From: Desulfitobacterium sp.
GTDB lineage: Bacteria; Bacillota; Desulfitobacteriia; Desulfitobacteriales; Desulfitobacteriaceae
DNA length: 18,744 nucleotides
Assembly: GCA_012799495.1 (NCBI GenBank)
Contig: JAAZLD010000048.1
Coordinates: 1-18,744 of the forward strand
Direction: 5' to 3'
Position numbers and translations under genes: made by a program. This document shows, piece by piece, positions 1 to 6,816 of the stretch. Below the pieces are notes generated by a model. That model did no database searches and was not told the DNA's origin. It was given only the letters and a program-made list of their open reading frames with translations. Every line of letters starts with the position of its first letter. Position 1 is the first letter of the stretch.

Positions 1-51
1 ATTACGAATGGCTTAATTTAAACCGAACTTTTTTAAAAGCTTGATGTTTAT

Positions 52-106
52 GGGAGTGCCACTTAGAGACTATTTAATAAGTAGTAGCTAGTGGCCTCCC
101 TTTTTT
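52..106 (+). terminator. Rho-independent terminator of an upstream gene
   Basis: GGGAG-t-GCCACT (52-63) pairs with AGTGGC-CTCCC (90-100), with one bulged T, and is followed by six T residues. It should end transcription of a gene lying before the window. A possible tail of that gene is an open frame ending in TGA at about 41-43, too short to identify. Confidence 0.8.
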
Positions 107-177
107 ATAAAGTGGAACAAAGTTTCAAAATGAATTTTTCTTAGAAAGAGGGATTTTCAAAAAAGGCCTACTCGATA

Positions 178-206
178 TTGAAAATCATTATCAATCAGTG
201 TATAGT
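178..206 (+). promoter_or_regulatory. Sigma-A type promoter of the DUF2325-DUF3793 pair
   Basis: TTGAAA (178-183) is separated by exactly 17 bases from TATAGT (201-206), a fair vegetative -35/-10 pair. Transcription would start near 213, leaving a leader of about 50 bases before the ATG at 265. A Fur-like box overlaps the -35 and the spacer. Confidence 0.6.
179..193. promoter_or_regulatory. Fur box (ferric uptake regulator operator)
   Basis: TGAAAATCATTATCA fits the 7-1-7 Firmicute Fur box (TGATAAT-N-ATTATCA) with one mismatch. It lies across the -35 element and the start of the spacer, the position expected for iron-dependent repression. The operator role is inferred from sequence and placement only. 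Confidence 0.75.
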
Positions 207-264
207 AATAATAAGTGAATTAGGAAACTTCTTTACAAAATACTATATAAGGGGTGTGAGTTTA

Positions 265-558
265 ATGAGTATCCTACTCATTGGTGGACTTGATCGTATG
301 GCAAAGGATTACATACATATTGGCTCAAAACGTGGGCATAATGTCAAAGTATATACTCAACTCCCTACACGTTTTGAAAAAGTAATGGGAGAGCCTGATG
401 GAATCGTTCTTTTTACTGGAACAGTCTCTCATGCCATGGTAAAAGTAGCAGTGAAATATGCTAACAATCGGAAGATACCTCTTATTCGCAGCCATAGTAG
501 TAGTTTAACTGCTTTAGAAAGAGAGTTAACAAAACTTGAAGAGTGTGCTATCGCCTAA
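265..558 (+). CDS. DUF2325 family protein
   Basis: A 97-residue protein starting MSILLIGGLDRM. The glycine-rich first strand, the central VLFTGTVSHAMVKVAV segment and the late IPLIRSHSSSLTALER segment are the usual layout of DUF2325, a small Rossmann-like domain of unknown biochemical role. The frame is open back to a TTG at 178, but that would put the start on top of the Fur box and promoter. The ATG at 265, preceded by AAGGGG at 249-254, is the better start. It is first in a two-gene unit with a DUF3793 gene and probably iron-repressed through the Fur box about 70 bases upstream. Family assignment is by recognition of motifs; function is unknown. Confidence 0.85.
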   Translation: MSILLIGGLDRMAKDYIHIGSKRGHNVKVYTQLPTRFEKVMGEPDGIVLFTGTVSHAMVKVAVKYANNRKIPLIRSHSSSLTALERELTKLEECAIA

Positions 559-574
559 TAAAGTGTTTATAGAA

Positions 575-619
575 CAAGGGGGATGACTAAATGAATTCAA
601 GGGGGATAACTAAATGAAT
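575..619 (+). repeat. Tandem duplication of a ribosome-binding/start region
   Basis: Two 22-base copies (575-596 and 598-619), offset by 23 bases and differing at one position, each carry AAGGGGGAT, a short spacer and AAATGAAT. The second copy supplies the RBS and ATG (614) of the DUF3793 gene. The first copy has its own ATG at 591, giving an eight-codon frame (MNSRGITK) whose TGA at 615-617 overlaps the ATG at 614. Ribosomes could load at either copy, or the mini-frame could couple translation. The simplest reading is a slippage duplication. Confidence 0.8.
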
Positions 620-1213
620 GAACTTAGAATTAAAGATTTTTATGGAGTATTAAAAACCTTTAGCGATTGGGAATATCTTTTTTATAAAATTCAATACGAT
701 ATCGCCCCTACTTTAGCAGGAATAAAACCATCTTCCTTGATGACTTTTCATAACCATAATCGCAGACTCCTCAGTCTTTGGGATCGCTTTAAAGAAGAAA
801 TTTGTAAACAGCTAGACATCTACTATTATGAATTAGGAAGAAAAAATCAACGAGTCATGGTCTTATTTTATCGTGATGAGGGATTGGCTAACTGTCTTAA
901 CATAGGGAAAAATAGAGCTTTCCTTGTAGAGCAAGGGTATAGGGAAAGAGAAACTATTGAAGAAAGCTTATCCTTTCTAAAAGAACGTTTTCAAGAGGAA
1001 TGTCCTCATGAATTAGGGGTGTTTTTAGGGTATCCCATCGAAGATGTCATCACTTTTATTGAAAGTAAAGGTGCTCCTTCCTTAGTCTGTAAGTATTGGA
1101 AAGTATACCAAAATGTGGAGAATGCTCTAAAGATCTTTGCAGCCTATGATCGAGAAAGAGCCAAAGTTATTAATGCTGTTCTACAGAAACAAAAGAGAAG
1201 AAAGATAGCTTAG
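614..1213 (+). CDS. DUF3793 family protein
   Basis: 199 residues. The region around residues 130-165 (HELGVFLGYPIEDVITFIE, then CKYWKVYQN) is the recognisable core of DUF3793, a clostridial family of unknown function often found near flavodoxin or ferrous-iron genes (family knowledge). The protein is soluble, with no signal peptide or membrane segment, and ends in a basic tail KQKRRKIA. The ATG at 614 has a strong AGGGGG ribosome site in the second copy of a duplicated leader. It lies 55 bases after the DUF2325 gene, and no promoter is evident between them, so the two are probably co-transcribed from the Fur-boxed promoter. This suggests a role in iron-limited growth, which is inference. Confidence 0.85.
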   Translation: MNELRIKDFYGVLKTFSDWEYLFYKIQYDIAPTLAGIKPSSLMTFHNHNRRLLSLWDRFKEEICKQLDIYYYELGRKNQRVMVLFYRDEGLANCLNIGKNRAFLVEQGYRERETIEESLSFLKERFQEECPHELGVFLGYPIEDVITFIESKGAPSLVCKYWKVYQNVENALKIFAAYDRERAKVINAVLQKQKRRKIA

Positions 1214-1239
1214 ATATGCTAGCCTAGTCAAGTCCCATA

Positions 1240-1269
1240 AGCACAGGATAATCAGACCTGTGTTTTTTT
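1240..1269 (+). terminator. Terminator after the DUF3793 gene
   Basis: CACAGG (1242-1247) pairs with CCTGTG (1257-1262), extendable by A-T and G-T pairs, with a nine-base loop and a run of seven T from 1263. It closes the Fur-controlled pair. Confidence 0.75.
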
Positions 1270-1334
1270 ATGACCTTTTTTCACCTAGCAAAAATCCATC
1301 CTGAGCATAGGATAAATAGGATGGAGGTGAAAGA

Positions 1335-1617
1335 TTGGTTACGAAAAATGAAATACAGTAATGCCTGATTAATTCCTCGAATTTTGTAAGTGAAGGAATA
1401 GAAGAGATTCTTAAAGGAAAAATTGGCTCAGAACATGGAGTATCCTCTAGTCCTGGAGCAACAGCTCTAGCTTCCCTTGCTTTGCTTGCCCTGGGAGGGG
1501 AGTTTCAAGGAGCCCAGATGAGAGGAATACAGTGGCTCGGAAAAGATTACAGAGGTGGCTGGTGAACCTTCCCGGAATTTACCGGCACACCACCAGAAAT
1601 AACCGTTATAAACCACG
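1335..1617 (+). pseudogene. Decayed terpene-cyclase-like gene (squalene-hopene cyclase remnant?)
   Basis: A perfect GGAGGTGA (1323-1330) precedes a TTG at 1335. The frame reads MVTKNEIQ, then an in-frame TAA (1359-1361) that is one C-to-T change from CAA (Gln). It then runs on as CLINSSNFVSEGIEEILKGK and later ATALASLALLALGG, RGIQWL and GGW up to a TGA at 1563. Past that stop, PEFTGTPPEITVINHD resembles the end motif W-(D)E-x-FTGTGFP-x-x-F-Y-I-N-Y of squalene-hopene cyclases. The alpha/alpha repeat flavour and the GGW/FTGT pair point to that family, but at most about 95 residues remain of a family of about 600. I infer a nonsense mutation, a large internal deletion and further decay. It runs into the minus-strand iron-sulfur gene. 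A different prenyltransferase-like repeat protein is possible. Confidence 0.5.
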
Positions 1618-1862
1618 ATACCATCCCTTCGCTTACGAAAGGCGTGGTTAGGGCATAAACGGAAACATTCAGGATTAGCACAATGATTGCAAGATTTGGA
1701 GAGATAATATTTTATAATTCCTCCTCCTCTTTCAAATTCAACGGGAACTACTTTCCGTATAAAAACCCCCGTTGGCAAATTATGATTAAGGCTGCAGGCT
1801 GCCTGACAAGCTCGACAGCCTAAGCAGCGGTTTGGGTTAAAAATAAAAGCTTTTTGAGCCAC
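1467..1862 (-). pseudogene. Truncated DmsB-like 4Fe-4S electron-transfer subunit
   Basis: It starts at GTG (1862), one base after the stop of the molybdoenzyme gene, whose last codons contain the ribosome site AGGGTGGGA, so the two are coupled. Residues 13-23 hold CxxCxxCxxxC and residues 58-70 hold CxxCx4CxxxCP, the first two cysteine groups of a DmsB/NrfC-type subunit. Such proteins are usually about 180-200 residues with four groups; groups three and four complete the clusters. Here homology stops after RRDGIVVYN (residue 86, near base 1605). The remaining 45 residues are simply the antisense of the cyclase remnant. No membrane anchor gene follows. I judge it a deletion-truncated gene that probably cannot wire the catalytic subunit. 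Confidence 0.75.
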
Positions 1863-1863
1863 A

Positions 1864-3912
1864 CTATCCCACCCTTGTTAGATTTACAAAGCAGTTATTA
1901 TAAGCAAATCCTCTACTTCCAAAACTAATCTCTCCTAGATCCGTTTCTGAGAAGCTAACAAGACTATTGATTTCCTTACCGTTTCTGTCAACCACTCCCA
2001 TCCAGGTAACTACCAGATCTTGAGGGATGGATAGTGAAAAGGAAATGTACATTTCAATTTCTCCCATTTGGTTATAGATTTTTACAATATCTCCTTCCCG
2101 GAGGTTTATTAAGCGTCCTACTTGAGGATGGATGAGGAGGAAAGGCTTTTTGAGCAAGGAGCGAGGAAGCTGGAGATTATAGAACTGAGAATTAAGAGTG
2201 GCATAAGAGCGAACTACAAGGAGACGGAATGGATAAGAGGAGGATGAGGAAACCTGTGGTGAAGGATTAGGTAAGGGAGGTAACCCTAAATTTTCTGCTG
2301 TTCGGGAGTAAAACTCATATTTTCTGGAAGAGGTAGGAAATTGATAGTCTTGCCAGGGAACCGAGGGTAGTTTTATTCGGGAATAGCTTTTTGCTAATTC
2401 TCGATAATCAGAAATCCCCAGCATATCATAGGCTTCTAGGCTTAATTGGCTCTCTAGCCACTCTCCTTCGTTCTCTAAGGAAGGAAAAGTGGATAGTCCT
2501 GGTTTTAGTTCATGAAGAATGTTGACCAATCCATTCATAATCGCAAAATCTGATCTACTTTCTCCTAGAGGGGGAATAGCTTTTTCATTCATCCCTACTC
2601 CATAATGCCAAAAGGATATAATTACGTCTTCATGTTCAAAGGGAGAGGAAACTGGGAGGAAGTAATCAGCCATCTGAGCTGTAGAGGTGAGAAACTGATC
2701 CGCTACTACCACTGTCTCAATCTCCTTTAAGGCTTCTTTCACTGCCGTGGAATCGGGGTCTTGGGAAACAGGATTGCGCCCGGCAACCCATAAGAACTTT
2801 AAAGGAGGATCTAAGGAATCTAATCTGGTATACCAGTCTAAGCCCAGGTGCCGGTGAGAGGGATGGATTTTTTGGTAGGGAGTATGGTATTGAGCATGAT
2901 CCCCTGCCTGGAGGATTTGATCATAAGATAGGTAATGAACATTTCCCCCGGCTTTGCCAATATTGCCTGTTAGGGCGGCAAGGGCATCGATAGCTCGGAC
3001 ACTTTGTCCTCCCGTTAGCCCTCTTTGCACACCTATCCCTATCCAAATAGTAGCAGGTTTAGCTGTACCATAGAGGTGAGCTAGTTTGTGTATTTTTGGT
3101 AAAGGGATACCTGTTAGAGAAGCAACCTCATCGAGATCAACCTTTTTTAAAAAATCCCGATATTTAGGCCATCCTGTAGTATAGTTATTTAGAAACTCAT
3201 GATCCAATAAATCTTCCGAGACTAAGATTTTAGCAATTCCTAAAGCTAGATGCCCATCTGTTCCTGGACGAATCTGAAAATAGTGATCGCTGCGAGCTGC
3301 AGTAGCTGTAAATACCGGATCTATCACTACAATTTGACTGCCATTTTCCTGTGCATCTAGGATAGAGGCCATCTGATGGATGGCAGTCCAGGCCGGATTT
3401 GCCCCCCAAATGAGGATTAAGCGAGAGTTTACCATGTCTTCTGGAGGGGGTTTCTTATATGAGCCATAATTGAGATTTAGAGCATCCATTCCTGTAGCCT
3501 CACAGGGAGTTCCTAAAATTGTGGTAACAGGTCCAAGGGAATGAAAGAAGGCCTCCACGCTTTTGCTCTGTAGGCCCATTGTTCCTAGGTATTTACTTAA
3601 ACAGACAGGTAATAAATCACCATACTCCTCCTTGATTCTAACTAATATGGTAGCAATTTCCCTGAGGGCTTTCTCCCAGGAAATCACTTCCCATTTGCCA
3701 GAACCTTTTTCTAGCTGTTTTAGAGGTTGAAGAATTCGCTCAGGAGAATAAACTTTTTCCAGCTGAGCATAACCTTTAGCACATAACTTACCTCCGGTGT
3801 AGGGATCCTTTGGGTCACCTTTTATTTCAACAATGCGACCATTTTGAACTTTAGTTAAAAGTCTACAGGAAGCAAAGCAATCAGCAGGACAAATATTATG
3901 GTATATAGTCAA
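1864..3912 (-). CDS. DMSO-reductase-family molybdopterin oxidoreductase, catalytic subunit
   Basis: 682 residues. An N-terminal 4Fe-4S motif (Cys8, Cys12, Cys16, Cys44; spacing 3-3-27) is followed by the family body with GTPCEATG around 134-141. Cys137 there is a candidate molybdenum ligand, and WGANP at 169-173 is a pterin-binding type motif. The last ~110 residues (from FRLLVVRS) form the molydopterin-dinucleotide-binding domain. There is no Tat signal, so the enzyme is probably cytoplasmic. The start is TTG at 3912, chosen because AGGAGG lies eight bases upstream and the Cys motif follows at once. The substrate cannot be read; DMSO, polysulfide, formate-like and hydratase-like relatives all fit. 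Its partner iron-sulfur gene is truncated, so the enzyme may be orphaned or use another electron carrier. The reading frame itself looks intact. Confidence 0.85.
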   Translation of the reverse strand: MTIYHNICPADCFASCRLLTKVQNGRIVEIKGDPKDPYTGGKLCAKGYAQLEKVYSPERILQPLKQLEKGSGKWEVISWEKALREIATILVRIKEEYGDLLPVCLSKYLGTMGLQSKSVEAFFHSLGPVTTILGTPCEATGMDALNLNYGSYKKPPPEDMVNSRLILIWGANPAWTAIHQMASILDAQENGSQIVVIDPVFTATAARSDHYFQIRPGTDGHLALGIAKILVSEDLLDHEFLNNYTTGWPKYRDFLKKVDLDEVASLTGIPLPKIHKLAHLYGTAKPATIWIGIGVQRGLTGGQSVRAIDALAALTGNIGKAGGNVHYLSYDQILQAGDHAQYHTPYQKIHPSHRHLGLDWYTRLDSLDPPLKFLWVAGRNPVSQDPDSTAVKEALKEIETVVVADQFLTSTAQMADYFLPVSSPFEHEDVIISFWHYGVGMNEKAIPPLGESRSDFAIMNGLVNILHELKPGLSTFPSLENEGEWLESQLSLEAYDMLGISDYRELAKSYSRIKLPSVPWQDYQFPTSSRKYEFYSRTAENLGLPPLPNPSPQVSSSSSYPFRLLVVRSYATLNSQFYNLQLPRSLLKKPFLLIHPQVGRLINLREGDIVKIYNQMGEIEMYISFSLSIPQDLVVTWMGVVDRNGKEINSLVSFSETDLGEISFGSRGFAYNNCFVNLTRVG

Positions 3913-4054
3913 ATGCTAAACCTCCTTTTATAGAAATGAGGAGCGAGTGCTAGAAATGAAGGAAAGTGCCTGAACGCACATATACGAACATTAGATATAT
4001 TTCGACAAAAAGCACATTATACCTCCTTCCAGGAAGGGAGCCACTTGAGCCATG

Positions 4055-4136
4055 GGTGAGCCAGAGGGACAGGTTAAATGGCACACTTGCTGTGCCATTT
4101 AACCTGTCCCTCTGGCTCACCTCCCTCTGGCTCACC
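4055..4136. repeat. 31-bp perfect palindrome with duplicated tail (REP-like element)
   Basis: The left arm 4055-4085 (begins GGTGAGCCAGAGGGACAGG) and right arm 4091-4121 are exact reverse complements around a five-base loop, CTTGC. The last 15 bases of the right arm, TCCCTCTGGCTCACC, are repeated directly at 4122-4136. It lies between the molybdoenzyme and glpK genes, with no T-run on either side, so a terminator is less likely than a dispersed REP/MITE-type palindrome. Short frames on both strands here are by-products of the palindrome. The rest of 3913-4268 holds only a small CCTTCC-A-GGAAGG dyad at 4025-4037 and no gene I can support. Confidence 0.8.
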
Positions 4137-4268
4137 TGTTATAAAAAGTAAGGAGAGGATTTGTAGGAATATAAGATGGATATGAAGAAATAAACAGAGA
4201 CATCAAAAGATTAAAAGTAGTTATGAAGAAGTGACTAAAAAGAAATAACAGAATAGTGAGGGATCCTG

Positions 4269-5750
4269 ATGAAAAAATATATCCTAGCTTTAGATCAAGG
4301 TACAACTAGTTGTCGTGCTATTCTCTTTGATAAAGAATCCAATATCGTTGGTATTGCTCAAAAAGAGTTTACCCAGATTTTCCCCCAACCTGGTTGGGTG
4401 GAACATGACCCTGAGGAGATCTGGAGTACTCAGTACGGAGTGATTGCTGAACTCTTAGCTCGCCACCAAATTAACCTAGAGGAGATTGCTGGCATAGGAA
4501 TTACTAACCAAAGGGAAACTACTGTCCTCTGGGAGCGGTCCACAGGGAAACCTATTCATAATGCCATTGTCTGGCAGTGTCGTCGGACAGCAGCTCTTTG
4601 TGATGAGTTGAAAGAGAAAGGTTTGGAACCTATTTTTAAAGAAAAAACCGGTCTGGTATTAGATGCTTATTTTTCCGCCACCAAAATTCGTTGGATTCTC
4701 GACCAGGTTCCCGGTGCTCAGGAAAAGGCTGAACAAGGAGAATTATTATTTGGCACAATAGATAGCTGGCTAGTCTGGAATCTTACGAAAGGTCAATGCC
4801 ATGTCACGGACTATACTAATGCCTCCCGAACTTTACTTTATAATATTAGTACTTTAGAGTGGGATGAAGAACTTCTTAGCTACTTAAATATTCCTCGGGT
4901 TATGCTACCAGAAGTAAAACCATCCAGTCATATCTATGGTGAAACAGTGCCTGAAGGATTTTTCGGACATTCAATTCCCATCGCAGGAATAGCTGGAGAC
5001 CAACAAGCAGCCTTATTTGGCCAAGCTTGCTTTGAGCCGGGCATGGCTAAGAACACTTATGGAACTGGCTGTTTTATGCTTCTCAATACGGGAGAAAAAG
5101 TTTATAATTCACAACACGGTTTGGTTAGTACTATAGCCTGGGGGATTGACGGTAAAGTTATCTATGCCTTAGAAGGTAGTGTTTTTGTGGCAGGAGCAGT
5201 TATCCAATGGCTAAGAGATGAACTAAAACTCCTGGAAACAGCAGCTGATTCCGAGTATTTTGCAGGGAAAGTACCTGATAATGGTGGTGTTTATGTAGTA
5301 CCAGCCTTTACAGGTCTAGGTGCCCCTTATTGGGATATGGAAGCTCGGGGAGCCTTCCTGGGACTTACTAGAGGAAGTAATAAGAATCATATTATCCGGG
5401 CAGCAATAGAATCCATGGCTTATCAAACTCGGGATATTTTAGAAGCTATGATCGCAGATGCAAAACTCCCCCTACAACTTCTAAAAGTTGATGGAGGAGC
5501 AGTAGTTAATAATTTGCTTATGCAGTTTCAGGCTGATATCTTAGGAGTTTCGGTGGAAAGACCTTTTTGTATCGAAACTACAGCCCTAGGAGCTGCTTAT
5601 CTAGCAGGACTTGCCACAGGATTTTGGAGTAAGGAAGAACTAGTCCTTAAAGCCAAAATAGATCGGACTTTTACCCCTCAAATGGCTGAGGACGAAAAGG
5701 AAAAACTCTATGCAGGGTGGAAAAAAGCCGTCAAGCAAGTAATGAGCTAA
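4269..5750 (+). CDS. glpK: Glycerol kinase
   Basis: 493 residues, the normal length of the family. It phosphorylates glycerol with ATP to sn-glycerol 3-phosphate in the cytoplasm. The N-terminal phosphate-binding signature LALDQGTTSCRAILFD (6-21), GITNQRETTVLWER (77-90) and IAGDQQAALFGQ with the catalytic Asp244 are all present, as is the C-terminal FGGY-type segment around KVDGGAVVNN. The His that the phosphotransferase system phosphorylates in many Firmicute glycerol kinases (context HFFG) is here Gly230 in EGFFGH, so that activation route is probably absent. GAGGG lies upstream of the ATG. No uptake facilitator or glycerol-3-phosphate dehydrogenase gene is adjacent. Its stop is only eight bases from that of the convergent LysR gene. 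Confidence 0.96.
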   Translation: MKKYILALDQGTTSCRAILFDKESNIVGIAQKEFTQIFPQPGWVEHDPEEIWSTQYGVIAELLARHQINLEEIAGIGITNQRETTVLWERSTGKPIHNAIVWQCRRTAALCDELKEKGLEPIFKEKTGLVLDAYFSATKIRWILDQVPGAQEKAEQGELLFGTIDSWLVWNLTKGQCHVTDYTNASRTLLYNISTLEWDEELLSYLNIPRVMLPEVKPSSHIYGETVPEGFFGHSIPIAGIAGDQQAALFGQACFEPGMAKNTYGTGCFMLLNTGEKVYNSQHGLVSTIAWGIDGKVIYALEGSVFVAGAVIQWLRDELKLLETAADSEYFAGKVPDNGGVYVVPAFTGLGAPYWDMEARGAFLGLTRGSNKNHIIRAAIESMAYQTRDILEAMIADAKLPLQLLKVDGGAVVNNLLMQFQADILGVSVERPFCIETTALGAAYLAGLATGFWSKEELVLKAKIDRTFTPQMAEDEKEKLYAGWKKAVKQVMS

Positions 5751-5758
5751 GAAATAGG

Positions 5759-6658
5759 TTATGAGCAAATAGACAAATTAGCTTTTTCAACTAGATAATC
5801 GATTAATAATCGAGCCTCAGGAGTGGGAACCACTCCTTTTTTCTTTATGACATAAGTACCCCAAGTAGTGTTCTCGAGGTGAAGGGGAAGTACCCTGATA
5901 GAAGGATTAGCTACTGAATTGATGGTCTGGATGTGACAAAAGGAAACAGCAAGATTATTGGCTACCATATTATTAGCTACATTTGAATCGTGAGTCACTA
6001 AAAAGAAATCAGGATATGAGTGAACCTCATGGCATTTTTCCATAAAGAGAGAATGCATATCACACACATCCCCTAAAGAAACAAAGGGTTGCTTATGGAG
6101 ATCAGCAGGGACTAGGTATTCAAGATTTGCAAGAGGATTATCTTTGGAAATTTGAAAATAGATTTGCCCCTCTTGAATTAAATCATAATCATAATCCTCA
6201 ATTTTTTCGGGAGATGAGCCAAGGAGTCCAATTTCTACTTCCTGTGATTCAATCATTCTTTTTACATCTGTATCGAATATCTCTTCAAATATCAATTCAA
6301 TTTCTGGGTAGTTCCTTTTAAAATCTACAAATAATTTAGGTGAGAGGGCATTTAAGGTTCCTAGGCCAATGGCAATTCGGATTCGGATCTTTTTATTTTT
6401 GCTTTGCTGGTCAATATACTCCTCAAACTCATTGAATCCTTGAACGAGGGGAATGGCCTTTTTCAACATGTTCTTACCGAAGGGAGTTAGCTCTAACCTG
6501 CTTTTATCTCTTATAAATAGGTCAGTACCGCACTTCTTTTCAAGTTCCCGGATGGACTTCGATAAGGCCTGCCGAGAAATAAAAAGTTGCCTAGCAGCCT
6601 TAGTTATATTTAAGGTATTAGAAACTGCAACAAAATAACGCAAATCTTTAATATCCAT
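5759..6658 (-). CDS. LysR family transcriptional regulator
   Basis: 299 residues from the ATG at 6658 (MDIKDLRYFVAV), which has GGAGG about eight bases upstream; an upstream in-frame start at 6703 lacks this. The winged helix-turn-helix occupies residues ~1-60 (TKAARQLFISRQALSKSIRE is the recognition part). A linker helix follows, then a periplasmic-binding-protein-like effector domain (~90-295). It is divergent from the Tat flavoprotein gene, the classical arrangement in which a LysR protein controls its neighbour and itself. Its ligand is likely the flavoprotein's substrate, but nothing in the sequence identifies it. Confidence 0.92.
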   Translation of the reverse strand: MDIKDLRYFVAVSNTLNITKAARQLFISRQALSKSIRELEKKCGTDLFIRDKSRLELTPFGKNMLKKAIPLVQGFNEFEEYIDQQSKNKKIRIRIAIGLGTLNALSPKLFVDFKRNYPEIELIFEEIFDTDVKRMIESQEVEIGLLGSSPEKIEDYDYDLIQEGQIYFQISKDNPLANLEYLVPADLHKQPFVSLGDVCDMHSLFMEKCHEVHSYPDFFLVTHDSNVANNMVANNLAVSFCHIQTINSVANPSIRVLPLHLENTTWGTYVIKKKGVVPTPEARLLIDYLVEKANLSICS

Positions 6659-6723
6659 AATCAAGCCTCCATTTCGAACAGTGAAGCAACTTTTAGATGA
6701 CACTGGGGGAAAAAATCATCTGC

Positions 6724-6759
6724 TTCATACCCACTATTGTGAATGTTATAATTATATCA
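6724..6759 (+). promoter_or_regulatory. Promoter and dyad operator candidate in the LysR/flavoprotein divergent region
   Basis: TTCATA (6724-6729), 17 bases, TATAAT (6747-6752) is a plausible promoter for the flavoprotein gene. The -10 sits inside the 16-base imperfect palindrome TGTTATAATTATATCA (6744-6759), an AT-rich dyad of the size bound by LysR proteins. The intergenic space is 158 bases. The role is inferred. Confidence 0.45.
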
Positions 6760-6816
6760 AGCCTGCAGGAAATAGACAACTATGTCACAATATGTCGATT
6801 TTGGGGAGGTATTATT

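Noticed and set aside
178..264. N-terminal extension of the DUF2325 protein from a TTG
   Set aside because: It would begin inside the promoter and Fur box and adds residues foreign to the family; ATG 265 has the ribosome site.
1864..3912. Possible selenocysteine codon in the molybdoenzyme
   Set aside because: The frame has no internal TGA and Cys occupies the candidate ligand position.
3950..4151. Overlapping 61-codon frames on both strands
   Set aside because: They are translations of the perfect palindrome at 4055-4121 and have no family likeness.
6697..6816. Longer start of the flavoprotein
   Set aside because: It would place 40 residues before a normal twin-arginine signal and run through the divergent promoter; the ATG at 6817 has a strong ribosome site.
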